Origin: Methylobacterium sp. J-067
GTDB taxonomy: Bacteria > Pseudomonadota > Alphaproteobacteria > Rhizobiales > Beijerinckiaceae
Direction of reading: 5' to 3'
Assembly: GCF_022829465.1 (NCBI RefSeq)
Contig: NZ_JAKSXZ010000035.1
Coordinates: forward strand, 1 to 35,878
Length of the DNA stretch: 35,878 bases
The notes under the pieces were generated by a model that saw only the letters and a program-made list of their open reading frames with translations, searched no databases and had not been told where the DNA came from. Each line of letters begins with the position of its first letter. The first letter of the stretch is position 1. Made by a program: the position numbers and the translations under genes. This document shows, in pieces, positions 1 through 8,200 of this stretch.

Positions 1-1704
1 GCCGGTCGTCGACGCCGTGAGGGCGGCCATGCCGGTCCAGACAGCCGTGGCCGGTGCCGGGAGGGCGGTGGTGTCGTGCACGGTCACGGTCTGCGCGCCC
101 GTGCTCAGCAGCGAGAGCTTACCGCCCGCGACCGCCGGGCCGTCGTAGGTGGCGCTGTCGACATATAGGTTGCGGTCGGTGGTGGCGGCGCTGCCGAAGG
201 CATCGTTGAGGAAGGTTATGCTGACCTTGTGATCGCCCGCCGCCCAGTCGCCGTTAACGGTGATCGTGTCGGACTGACCCGAGGCATGGGAGGCATGGGC
301 CGTCAGGGTGCTACCGACCTGCTTGCCGTCCACCGAGACGGTGTACTGCGCATCGCCGTTGTAGGCATCCTGGCTGACCTTCAGGACCAAGGTGTCCGAC
401 CCCGTGCCGATGCTCGTCGTGAACGGCGTCACGGCTGCCGTCACGGTCGATACAGCCGGGGCCGGGGCCGGGATCGCGGTGGTGTCGTGCACGGTCACGG
501 TCTGCGCGCCCGAGCTCAGCAGCGAGAGCTTACCGCCCGCGACCGCCGCGCCGTCGTAGGTGGCGCTGTCGACATAGAGGTTGCGGTCGGTGGTGGCGGT
601 GCCGCCGAAGGCATCGTTGAGGAAGTTGATGCTGACCTTGTGATCGCCCGCCGCCCAGTCGCCGTTCACGGTGATCGTGTCGGACTGACCCGAGGCGTGC
701 GAAGCATGGGCCGTCAGGGTGCCGCCGACCTGCTTGCCGTCCACCGAGACGGTGTACTGCGCATCGCCGTTGTAGGCGTCCTGGCTGACCTTCAGGACCA
801 GCGTGTCCGACCCCGTGCCGATGCTCGCCGTGAACGGTGTCGCGGCCGCGACGGTCTTGACCGGCGCGGGAGAATTGAGGGCGGTGGCACCATAGAGGCC
901 CGGATCCTGCCCATCCGGAGCGGAAACGGTGCCTTGCGCGACGGCCACCGCAGTCGGGGCGTTGGAATACGCCCGGATGTAGTCGATCTTCGTCGTCATC
1001 GGCGTACCGGCCGCGTCTGCGTCGCTCTGCGTCGCGAGGTTCGCCAGCAGGTACATGGGGCCGTTCATGTCGCTCGGCGTCGCCTGCGATCCCACGAGCT
1101 GCCCATCGACGTAGAAACTGATCTTGTCCTTCTGCCAGTCCATTCCGTAGGTGTGGTACCCGTCGGCCTGCGCCGTCTCGCTGTAAACCTGCCGGTTCTG
1201 CTGCCACGGAATGTTGGGTGTCTGGTCGGTCGTGTGGATGGTGCTGTAGACGCCCTTATCGTTGTCGCCATAGTGCTCGACCACGTCGAGTTCCTGCCAA
1301 CCCGGAAGCTTGTTGGGATTGGCCGCCGCCTGATCCGGCAACAGCCAGAATGCGTCCCAGGCGCCCTTCGCATTGGAAAGGTCGGCCCGCATCTCGAAGT
1401 ACCCGTAGGTCTGCGAGAAATTGCCTTTCGTGCTGATCAGCCCCGATTCCCAGCTGCCGGGATAGCCCGACGCGGTCTGGTCGGGGACGGCGGTGATGGA
1501 GAGCGCACCGCCCTGGACCTTGAACGGGTCGTAACCGGAGGCGGCATCGACGAACGAGGAGTGCCCGAACCCGATATCGGAATTGGCGTCGAGGCGCCAT
1601 TGAGAGCGGATGTCCGCCCAGGTCGTGCCAGCGCCGGTCTGCGAGATGCTGCGCGTGTTGAACTCGTCGTCGAACGTCAGCTTGTAGCCCGTCAGGTCAA
1701 TCAC
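1..1704 (-). CDS. Leaderless GH16 glycanase with tandem CBM60-like modules (partial, C-terminus outside window)
   Basis: Family GH16 endo-glycanase that probably cleaves the exopolysaccharide made by the neighbouring locus. The catalytic domain fills about residues 1-265 and carries the GH16 ExDxxE motif as ELDVVE, with E138, D140 and E143 as nucleophile, helper and acid/base. Two nearly identical modules follow, at about residues 285-411 and 422-548. They resemble the calcium-dependent xylan-binding CBM36/60 type, with YNGDAQYTVSVDGKQVG and DRNLYVDSATYDG motifs. The start is a GTG with AGGGGG seven bases upstream; a stop lies eight codons before it and there is no in-frame ATG between. The protein has no signal peptide, so type I secretion is inferred, as for S. 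meliloti ExsH. RTX repeats or further modules may lie beyond the left edge. GH16 is secure; substrate and export route are inferred. Confidence 0.85.
   Translation of the reverse strand, partial: MIDLTGYKLTFDDEFNTRSISQTGAGTTWADIRSQWRLDANSDIGFGHSSFVDAASGYDPFKVQGGALSITAVPDQTASGYPGSWESGLISTKGNFSQTYGYFEMRADLSNAKGAWDAFWLLPDQAAANPNKLPGWQELDVVEHYGDNDKGVYSTIHTTDQTPNIPWQQNRQVYSETAQADGYHTYGMDWQKDKISFYVDGQLVGSQATPSDMNGPMYLLANLATQSDADAAGTPMTTKIDYIRAYSNAPTAVAVAQGTVSAPDGQDPGLYGATALNSPAPVKTVAAATPFTASIGTGSDTLVLKVSQDAYNGDAQYTVSVDGKQVGGTLTAHASHASGQSDTITVNGDWAAGDHKVSINFLNDAFGGTATTDRNLYVDSATYDGAAVAGGKLSLLSSGAQTVTVHDTTAIPAPAPAVSTVTAAVTPFTTSIGTGSDTLVLKVSQDAYNGDAQYTVSVDGKQVGSTLTAHASHASGQSDTITVNGDWAAGDHKVSITFLNDAFGSAATTDRNLYVDSATYDGPAVAGGKLSLLSTGAQTVTVHDTTALPAPATAVWTGMAALTASTTG
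60..440 (-). repeat. CBM-coding tandem repeat, copy 2
   Basis: Second (C-terminal) copy of a long direct repeat inside the GH16 gene. It aligns with 471-851 at a constant offset of 411 bases (137 codons), for example the shared string gtgtcgtgcacggtcacggt. Only scattered substitutions separate the copies, which suggests recent duplication or gene conversion. Confidence 0.85.
471..851 (-). repeat. CBM-coding tandem repeat, copy 1
   Basis: First (N-terminal) copy of the 411-base-period repeat coding for the CBM60-like module and its proline-alanine-rich linker. See the copy at 60-440. Confidence 0.85.
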
Positions 1705-2102
1705 GGATGCGCCCCCTGAGATCGATCAAATTCAGAGGAAATTTGCCACTAGCGGTAGCAAACCCCCGTTGAGTTGACCCATCTCACACGCAACAGTTTT
1801 AGGAACGATGTACGAAAGCTCGGAACCTGTGCTTAATACGTCTTTACTTAATGCAACACGAACGAGGCATATTTTCTATAGGTAAATTTGATGCCGTTAT
1901 TCGCAACAACTTTGCTGCATTTGATTTGAATTGTATCCTAGCGCACCAATGATTCCACCCACCCGACACTCCGCCCGGCGCTCTCGCGCAGCCCTGTCCG
2001 CGGCGTCGGGGAGGACACCGCGGTCAGAGCCCGGTTTCCGCGACGAACCCTGTTTCGGCGCATTCTCCGCGACCGAACCGGGCCACTGCGCCGGAAATGG
2101 CT
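1705..2102. other. Intergenic region between the two GH16 genes
   Basis: A 398-base spacer. The half next to the GH16-CBM gene (about 1730-1945) is clearly AT-rich against its surroundings and probably holds that gene's promoter. The half near 2103 is GC-rich and contains a loose inverted repeat (gcccggtt near 2030 and aaccgggc near 2075, long loop) that is too weak to call a terminator. No gene seen. Confidence 0.5.
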
Positions 2103-2987
2103 TCAGTCTTTGCAGACCTCGTCACGTTTCGCGTCGTCTGGCGCGAAGGCATAGACATAATCGACAAGGAGATCGGATGGATTGGGCGTCTTATCGATTG
2201 GCCATCCGGAACCGAGGGCGAGGTTGACCAGCAACATGAGCGGCTTGGTGTGCTCAGGCGGAGTCGGCCTTCTTCCGATTTCCCGTCGGTCCAGATAGAA
2301 GACGATCCATTCCTTCGTCACCTCGGCGCCGTAGGTATGGAATGCCTGGCTCAGGCTATCATCCGGCACTTTGGTGATGAAATCGTCATGCCGGTGCTTC
2401 TTAGCATCCTCTTTGTTCCACACATGCACGACCGAATGGAATGAGTTCGGGAACTTTCCATAGTATTCGACAATGTCGATTTCCACCGACGGCGTCTTGT
2501 CGTCCTTGTGGTTGTTCGCATTCAGCCAGAACGCCGGCCAAACACCCGGCCCTGGCGGGAGCTTCATCCTGGCTTCGAAATATCCATACTGCAGCGCAAA
2601 ACCCGCCGTCGTCGGATCGGCGGAGGAGAGCAGACCGGATGTCCACTGGCCGTTCGGGTGCTTCTTCGCTCTGATCGTCAGTATGCCGTCTTTGACAAAG
2701 AACGGCTCGTTCTTTTCAGGATCGGCATAGATGTCGATCGGATCGATGAACTTGGCATCTCCAAAATCACCGTTCCAGGGCGTATGCGCCGACCACCGCG
2801 TCCGATCGTTGTTGGACCTTGAGACACTCAGGTCGTTGAAATCGTCGCCAAAGACCTTCTTGTAATGACAAAGTTCAAGTGCCTTACCCTCCGCCCACGA
2901 GGGCTCCGCGCCGCCGACCAGCAACGCGAAACCCAGCGATACGGCCTGCACAAATCTCGGACGATCCATCGGAATATGACCGTTCAT
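2103..2987 (-). CDS. Secreted GH16 family endo-glycanase (ExoK-like)
   Basis: Single-domain GH16 glycoside hydrolase of 294 residues, close to the usual size of ExoK-type EPS depolymerases. Residues 1 to about 32 form a Sec signal peptide: basic start, hydrophobic AVSLGFALLVG, then PSWA before EGK. The catalytic ExDxxE motif is EIDIVE, with E169, D171 and E174. Flanking GH16 features such as YGYFEARMKLP and VWPAFWLN are present. It lies at the downstream end of the EPS locus beside a second, leaderless GH16 enzyme. Its likely role is to cut nascent polymer in the periplasm or outside the cell and so set chain length. The first ATG is used; an alternative ATG lies at 2969 and neither has a strong ribosome site. 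The glycosidic bond cleaved cannot be told from sequence. Confidence 0.88.
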   Translation of the reverse strand: MNGHIPMDRPRFVQAVSLGFALLVGGAEPSWAEGKALELCHYKKVFGDDFNDLSVSRSNNDRTRWSAHTPWNGDFGDAKFIDPIDIYADPEKNEPFFVKDGILTIRAKKHPNGQWTSGLLSSADPTTAGFALQYGYFEARMKLPPGPGVWPAFWLNANNHKDDKTPSVEIDIVEYYGKFPNSFHSVVHVWNKEDAKKHRHDDFITKVPDDSLSQAFHTYGAEVTKEWIVFYLDRREIGRRPTPPEHTKPLMLLVNLALGSGWPIDKTPNPSDLLVDYVYAFAPDDAKRDEVCKD

Positions 2988-3275
2988 TGATAATCACCGT
3001 GAAGTGGCATGGTGAAAGGTGCGATGCCCTCGTTCGACATAGGCTGCATACCCCATCGATCCAGGGCATCGCCGCCGCGCGATGGCGCCCTCGTCCGCCG
3101 TCCGCCTCGGGACCGCATGCGGCCCGGGGAAATCGCGCGGGCCTCCGAATTTCTTGTTTGTCAGACAACGCCTCACGGCAACCCAGCATTCGCTTTGGCG
3201 GCCTGCACTCTGAGCTTCGAACCACACGCTGGGCACAGGCGCCGCGTTTTCCGTTCGCGGTCATTCTCCGCGCGC

Positions 3276-4325
3276 TCACAATGCCGACTTGTAGACCTCG
3301 ATTGTTTCCGCACTCACGCGCGATATGGTGAGGTTCTGGATGTCGTTCTGGCTTCTGGCCTTCCAGAGCGCCAACTGCTCCGGATCGTCGAGCAAACGCA
3401 CGATCTCCTTCGCGAGGGCATCCGGATTGCGGCTGGGTACGAGGATGCCGGCATTCCCGTAATTCAGCAGCTGCGGAATTCCATCCACATCCGTCGCGAT
3501 CACCGCACAACCCGCCTCTCTCGCTTCCGAAATCACGAGCGGTGCAGGATCGGCATGGGAGGGGAGAACGAAAATATCCGCGGCTGCCAGATAGGGGAAC
3601 GGCTGCCGAATCGTGCCGAGAAACTCGACCGAACGCGCGCAGGACAGGCGAGAGACATACTCTTTGTACTCGCCGATCATCGGACCGTCTCCGATGATGA
3701 AAAGCTTACAATCCGGGTTGGACCGATGGACGATCTCGAAGGCATCGAACAGGTCGATGAGGCCTTTCCGGGGGTGTAGCCCGCCGACGAACATGACATT
3801 GGGCTTAGGCAGCTGCTCGGGTTCCCGCACCACACCGTGCATTCGCGCCGAGCCGATCGTCCCGTTCAGCACGACCGCAAGCTTCTTCTCTTTGACTCCG
3901 CGCCGGGCCATCGAATTTCGTACGGCCTCACTGACTGTGATGACCTTCTTTCCGAGGCCCATGAGGATAGAACTCTTCTCGAATTCATTATGAACGGTCG
4001 TGATCAGCGGTATGCGCAGGACGAGACAGGCTGGCCATGCCAACACGGCACTGGTCATCATATGCGCATGGACGACCGTCGGGCGATCCTTCCGGAGCAG
4101 GCGGAAGAAGCTTAGAACCTCGAAGGGCAGTTGATAGAACTTTCGACGGTGGCCCAGATATCTCGTTTCGACGTTATTCTTTTTCAGCAAATCATCAAAA
4201 TCACCGCCGGCGCTGGCAATAGCGACGGTATGACCGGTCTTCGCCTGCTCACACGCCAGATCGACTGCCGCATGCACGTGGCCGTTCGATTTATTGGTGT
4301 GATTAAGTATGTGGATGACTTTCAT
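3276..4325 (-). CDS. Glycosyltransferase family 4 (GT-B)
   Basis: Cytoplasmic GT4 glycosyltransferase of 349 residues, inferred to add one sugar to the lipid-linked EPS repeat unit. The N-terminal acceptor domain begins MKVIHILNHTNKSNGH and includes VVHAHMMTS. The C-terminal donor domain begins with the typical NVMFVGGLHPRKGLIDL and includes LFIIGDGPM. The usual E-x7-E donor motif appears as DPAPLVISE, so the first glutamate is replaced by aspartate. The ATG at 4325 was chosen because the Rossmann strand starts there and GAGGA lies about 12 bases upstream; an in-frame extension to 4376 looks unrelated to the family. It is downstream of the flippase gene after a 270-base spacer. Donor and acceptor are unknown. 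Confidence 0.87.
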   Translation of the reverse strand: MKVIHILNHTNKSNGHVHAAVDLACEQAKTGHTVAIASAGGDFDDLLKKNNVETRYLGHRRKFYQLPFEVLSFFRLLRKDRPTVVHAHMMTSAVLAWPACLVLRIPLITTVHNEFEKSSILMGLGKKVITVSEAVRNSMARRGVKEKKLAVVLNGTIGSARMHGVVREPEQLPKPNVMFVGGLHPRKGLIDLFDAFEIVHRSNPDCKLFIIGDGPMIGEYKEYVSRLSCARSVEFLGTIRQPFPYLAAADIFVLPSHADPAPLVISEAREAGCAVIATDVDGIPQLLNYGNAGILVPSRNPDALAKEIVRLLDDPEQLALWKARSQNDIQNLTISRVSAETIEVYKSAL

Positions 4326-4595
4326 CGAAAAATATGTTCCTCGAAACAATTCCATGCAGCGGCGAAGCGCGGACAATTACATTATTACTGTCGGGTTACG
4401 CTATCAAGCCGGTGGAGTAAATAGGTACATTGCAACCGTCAAAGCGTTGCCGGCTCAAGCATCCACCGGAGACATGACGTCCGTTCATGATGACATGGCC
4501 TTTCCGGACCAGCCCGCTGCGCCACCGCCCCCGACACGATTGGAAAGCGGGGTCGTGTTCCGGCCGTTCCGGGAGAGGGAAGACGGGCTCGCGGA

Positions 4596-6188
4596 TCAGC
4601 GGCGAATCAAGCGCATCATGCCGGCCACGTCGTCCCGCAGGCGGCTCCCTTCGAGCAGGATGAGAAGCAACACGTAGATCCCCGCGCCCACGATCAATGC
4701 GAGACTGATCCGCGTGATGTCGGTCGGCGCCGAATAGACGACGGCGTAGCACCCAAGTCCGGCCACGAGGGCGGCGGCAAAGGGCCCTCTGATCCCCCTG
4801 ACGAACCTGTTTGTCGACGGCATGCCGTTGCGCGCGAGCACGACCAGCGTCAGCACCGTGTAGACGACCTGGGCGAGGCCGATCCACCAGGCCACGCCGA
4901 CGGATCCGACCCAGGGCCCCGGCAGCACCGCGACCGTCCGGCCGACGACGAGGAACAGGAGGAGCCAGAATATCGCCCACCCCGCCCCTCTCGCCAGCAG
5001 AACCGCACCACTCAAGGTGGCGATCACGTTCAACGCGTAGAAGGGGATGAGAACGGCCATGACCTTCCCGGCCTCCTCCCAGGTCGGTCCAAGGATCAAA
5101 TAGATCAAGCCGGGCCCCGTCGCGGCGGCGAGCAAGGCTACGGGTGCCAGGAGCAGGGCGAGCAGATACACGAGCTTGGCATGTGTCTGGCGGATCTGCT
5201 CATCGTCCTCCCGCAGGGCGTAAGCGTAGAGAGCCCCCCACAGAGGTCCTGAGGCCGCCTCGCACACGAAGCGAGGGACTTGGTTGGCGAACGTGTAGGT
5301 GCCCAGCGCGGCGGGCCCAAAGAGCCGGCCGAAAACGAGATTCTCGACAAGCCGTCCGGCAAACTCGACGAGCCGGCTGCTCATGAGCGAGCTGCCCGTC
5401 GAGAGGTGCGACTTCAGGATCGAAATCCGAAAAACGAGACTCGGTCGCATGAAGGCGACGGCATTCAGGACGCAGGCGCGGACAAGGCTGAGGGTGGCGT
5501 ATTGCGCGGCGAGACTCATGGCGCCCGCGCCGGATGCCGCCAGGGCGACACCGACCGCCGCGCCAACCAGATTCCCGGCGAGGTCCGCAACCGAGATCAT
5601 GGCGAGCCGCCGGTCGCGTGTCAGGCGGGCACTGGGGACAACCGAGATTGTGACAAACAGGAAGCTCAGGGACAGGAGGGCCATCACCCCCTTGACCCGC
5701 GGCTCCTGCGACAGCCAAGCCAGCACGATGCCCCACCCGGTCATCGCGACCGTGAGCCCGATTCCCACGGCCATAATCAACCAGAACGCCGTGGACCAGA
5801 CATCCCTCGAATCGAGGGATTCCCGTGCAAGGGAGGCGCCGAGCCCCCCATCGGCCAGTGTCATGAAGAAAGCGACCGTCGGCAGCGCAAGCGCATAGAT
5901 GCCGAACTCCACGGGGCCGAGCAGATGCGCCATCAGCGGCAGCATCACCAGCTGGAGGAGGATCTTGATGACGTTGACCCCGCCGCCGGCGAGGACATTG
6001 ACTGCGAGCCGTTTGGTTTCACCGACGGTTCCGGCGGCAACCGCCGCGTCCGCCTCGATGCCGAGAGTCGTCCCCATTCGCGCGGGATCGGCTGTCGAGT
6101 CGGAAGGCATTCCTTCGCCTACGCCGGCGGCGCGACGCGGATCATCGTCGCGGTCGGGCGTATGGTGACCTTCGTTGCCTTCGCGCAT
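4596..6188 (-). CDS. Wzx-like oligosaccharide flippase
   Basis: Polytopic inner-membrane protein of about 530 residues in the polysaccharide transporter family (MATE-like fold, about 12-14 helices). Its role would be to flip the undecaprenyl-diphosphate-linked repeat unit to the periplasm. After a hydrophilic N-terminal stretch of 50-60 residues come hydrophobic segments such as LLQLVMLPLMAHLLGP, followed by FGIYALALPTVAFFM. Basic cytoplasmic loops and a C-terminal hydrophobic pair (ISLALIVGAGIYVLLLILL) are visible. The start is uncertain: ATG 6188 has GAGGGG about 11 bases upstream, while a TTG at 6209 and ATGs at 6110 and 6077 are also in frame. It sits between GT genes in the EPS locus, which fits a Wzx/Wzy pathway with the polymerase at 16350. 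Confidence 0.83.
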   Translation of the reverse strand: MREGNEGHHTPDRDDDPRRAAGVGEGMPSDSTADPARMGTTLGIEADAAVAAGTVGETKRLAVNVLAGGGVNVIKILLQLVMLPLMAHLLGPVEFGIYALALPTVAFFMTLADGGLGASLARESLDSRDVWSTAFWLIMAVGIGLTVAMTGWGIVLAWLSQEPRVKGVMALLSLSFLFVTISVVPSARLTRDRRLAMISVADLAGNLVGAAVGVALAASGAGAMSLAAQYATLSLVRACVLNAVAFMRPSLVFRISILKSHLSTGSSLMSSRLVEFAGRLVENLVFGRLFGPAALGTYTFANQVPRFVCEAASGPLWGALYAYALREDDEQIRQTHAKLVYLLALLLAPVALLAAATGPGLIYLILGPTWEEAGKVMAVLIPFYALNVIATLSGAVLLARGAGWAIFWLLLFLVVGRTVAVLPGPWVGSVGVAWWIGLAQVVYTVLTLVVLARNGMPSTNRFVRGIRGPFAAALVAGLGCYAVVYSAPTDITRISLALIVGAGIYVLLLILLEGSRLRDDVAGMMRLIRR

Positions 6189-6645
6189 CCCGTGCCGCAC
6201 CCCTCGCAAGCCAATGTGTCGAATGCCGTGCCTCGGCCCGACATCGGCCGGGACATTTTCTCGTCATAGCCCGCCCACCGGGGCGAAATCTAGAAAGCAA
6301 GTTCCTGCAGGCGATAGTATCCGTACAAGATACGAAAATCGGTCTTATTAACCACCTACAATCATTAAATGCCACGCCTGACCTTGCAGACGATTACTGA
6401 TCTTTGGCGGGACAGGTTTTTATACGCTCGCACTTGACAGCGCAAGGCCGAGCGAAGGTGGCGGAGGGTTCGGCCCATGAAGCCACGTTGCCGCCGGGCG
6501 ATGCCTTGCAATACGGACGCCGGCGGGAAGGGGGCAGCCTTTCTGGAGTATCGGGTCTCCCGGACGACCCCACGCCTTCGATTATTGTGCTGCGGGCTGC
6601 CGTGCACCGGACGGCGCACGATGGGTTCGCCCCAATTGAGCGAGT
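6189..6645. other. Intergenic region upstream of the flippase gene
   Basis: A 457-base spacer between the flippase start and the GT2 stop. About 6290-6410 is AT-rich and contains a small inverted repeat (gtatc and gatac around seven bases), so it probably includes the flippase promoter. The remaining GC-rich part (6430-6640) has open frames on both strands but none resembles a known protein or has a convincing ribosome site. Confidence 0.4.
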
Positions 6646-7671
6646 CTACCTGACACCGAGGAAGGAAATCACGTAGTCGCGCCTCGTTTCATCATTCGAC
6701 AAAGGAAGGGTTTGACTCGCGTACCGATTGTTTCGGACCATGTTTAGAATCTTGGCGAATCTCTTGTAAATTCTCTTCTCAGAATAAAGCTTCATTCTCT
6801 CGCGATTGAACTCTAGGTGCTGCTCGTAGGCCGCCAGCGCAGCACTCAGACGAACACGATCCCCCGATCCATCGGCCATCATCGCTTTCAGAATAGCTAT
6901 GCGATTATTGATTGCATCGCATCGTTGCGTGACTTTCAGCTTCGAGGCCTTGATGGCATCGATGATGCTCTTGAAGGACCGTCGCGAGCTGCGATAACCC
7001 ATCGCGTTGCTCGAATGGAGCCTGTAATTCACAAGCCGGTCGGATACTTCGACGACATCGCCAAAGACAGATCCGAGGAAAAGAAACCACTGATCGTGCG
7101 CAGCACGCTCTTGCAGTGTCAGCTTGTCTGTACTGATTTTCCAGTATTCGTTATAATTCAACAGTTCCCTCTTGAAAACCATCGAAAACCCGAGCACTGG
7201 GCGCCAAAAATCAATCTCAAGCGGCTTATAAACACTGACGTGACCGCTTTCATCGGCATTCAGGTTTCCGATCGTTTTGGACTCGGCATCGATGAACGAC
7301 GCGCCATGAAAGCCGAGCGTCACGGCCTTGTCGTCGAATAGCGCGCTCATCCTTGCGAGCTTGCCCGGCGTCCACACATCGTCCTGATCGCAGAACGCAA
7401 TGAGATCGCCGCTGCATCTCGCGGCTGTCTGCATGAAATTCTCGCGCCAGCCCAAGCGCTCGGCATTGCTCACGATCCGCATGGGGATGGGGGAACGCGC
7501 CTGCTGATGCTGCAAGAACTCATACGTCCCATCGGTCGAGCCATCATCGCCGATGACGATCTCGCAGGGCGCATAATCCTGCGCGTAAAGGGAACTCAAC
7601 TGTTCTTCGAGATAATTCATCCCGTTGAAGGTCGTCATGGCGATCGAAACAGTGGGTCTATTGCCGTTCAT
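6646..7671 (-). CDS. Glycosyltransferase family 2, rhamnosyltransferase-like
   Basis: GT-A fold family 2 glycosyltransferase of 341 residues. The N-terminal nucleotide-sugar domain begins VSIAMTTFNGMNYLEEQL and has the DDGSTDG motif. The metal-binding DxD region reads FCDQDDVW, a form common in dTDP-rhamnose transferases of EPS and O-antigen loci; the sugar itself is inferred. The C-terminal third is basic and helical without membrane helices. The ATG at 7671 is preferred, with GAGAG about 8 bases upstream; a GTG at 7689 is a possible alternative. It lies in the EPS locus between the acyltransferase and the flippase and shares their strand. Confidence 0.85.
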   Translation of the reverse strand: MNGNRPTVSIAMTTFNGMNYLEEQLSSLYAQDYAPCEIVIGDDGSTDGTYEFLQHQQARSPIPMRIVSNAERLGWRENFMQTAARCSGDLIAFCDQDDVWTPGKLARMSALFDDKAVTLGFHGASFIDAESKTIGNLNADESGHVSVYKPLEIDFWRPVLGFSMVFKRELLNYNEYWKISTDKLTLQERAAHDQWFLFLGSVFGDVVEVSDRLVNYRLHSSNAMGYRSSRRSFKSIIDAIKASKLKVTQRCDAINNRIAILKAMMADGSGDRVRLSAALAAYEQHLEFNRERMKLYSEKRIYKRFAKILNMVRNNRYASQTLPLSNDETRRDYVISFLGVR

Positions 7672-8200
7672 TTCAAAGTCTCTCGCCACCCAGCATAATT
7701 ATCCGCGTAATATTCGGATTTGTTTGAGCGAAGTCGTCTATACAACACGCCGACGATGCATCGCCCCAGCCGACACAGCACGTCGACGGATGTGAACGGT
7801 GTTCGCCATGCGCCGCCATGGATATTCGACCTGCGGTGAGGGCATTCTTCTATGATTTCTCCGAGGCTTCGAATGCTGCATCGTACGCCGCATCAGCAGA
7901 AACCGAACTAGGGCGGCATGTCGATTCTGGCCAGCCGGTAAGTTTACCGGCTCCCATGATTTGCCGCGTTCCTAGCAGGACTTGGTTGGCCTTGTCATCT
8001 CCGAATCCGAAAGCTGTTGTGGAGCTCGTAAACAAGCGTAACCATTGCAGCGAGGCGCTTTCGGCACACCGAGCCGATCCTGCGACCACCGCCCTTCCAA
8101 TGGCTCGGTGCCCGCTTGCGCGGGATGTAGCTCAAGGGAGGACCATGGCGCGCAAGGGCCGGGAAACGCATGGGTATCATGCGCCCGAGGCGCCGCGTCT
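7672..8200. other. Intergenic region between GT2 and acyltransferase genes
   Basis: A 529-base spacer, one of the longest in the EPS locus. The part next to the GT2 start (about 7690-7750) is AT-rich and likely holds its promoter. A perfect inverted repeat is at 7933-7952. Open frames on both strands lack family resemblance and good ribosome sites; no gene is called. Confidence 0.4.
7933..7952. repeat. Perfect 9-base inverted repeat
   Basis: AGCCGGTAA and TTACCGGCT are separated by GT, giving a 20-base near-continuous dyad. No T-run follows on either strand, so a rho-independent terminator is unlikely; an operator or an RNA hairpin is possible. Confidence 0.6.

Noticed and set aside
229..1719. 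496-codon open frame on the plus strand with repeated segments
   Set aside because: It is the antisense of the GH16-CBM gene; its repeats are the mirror of the CBM repeats, its composition is Arg/Gly/Val-rich and it resembles no family.
2030..2085. Loose inverted repeat after the ExoK-like gene considered as a terminator
   Set aside because: Eight-base arms with a loop over 30 bases and no T-run.
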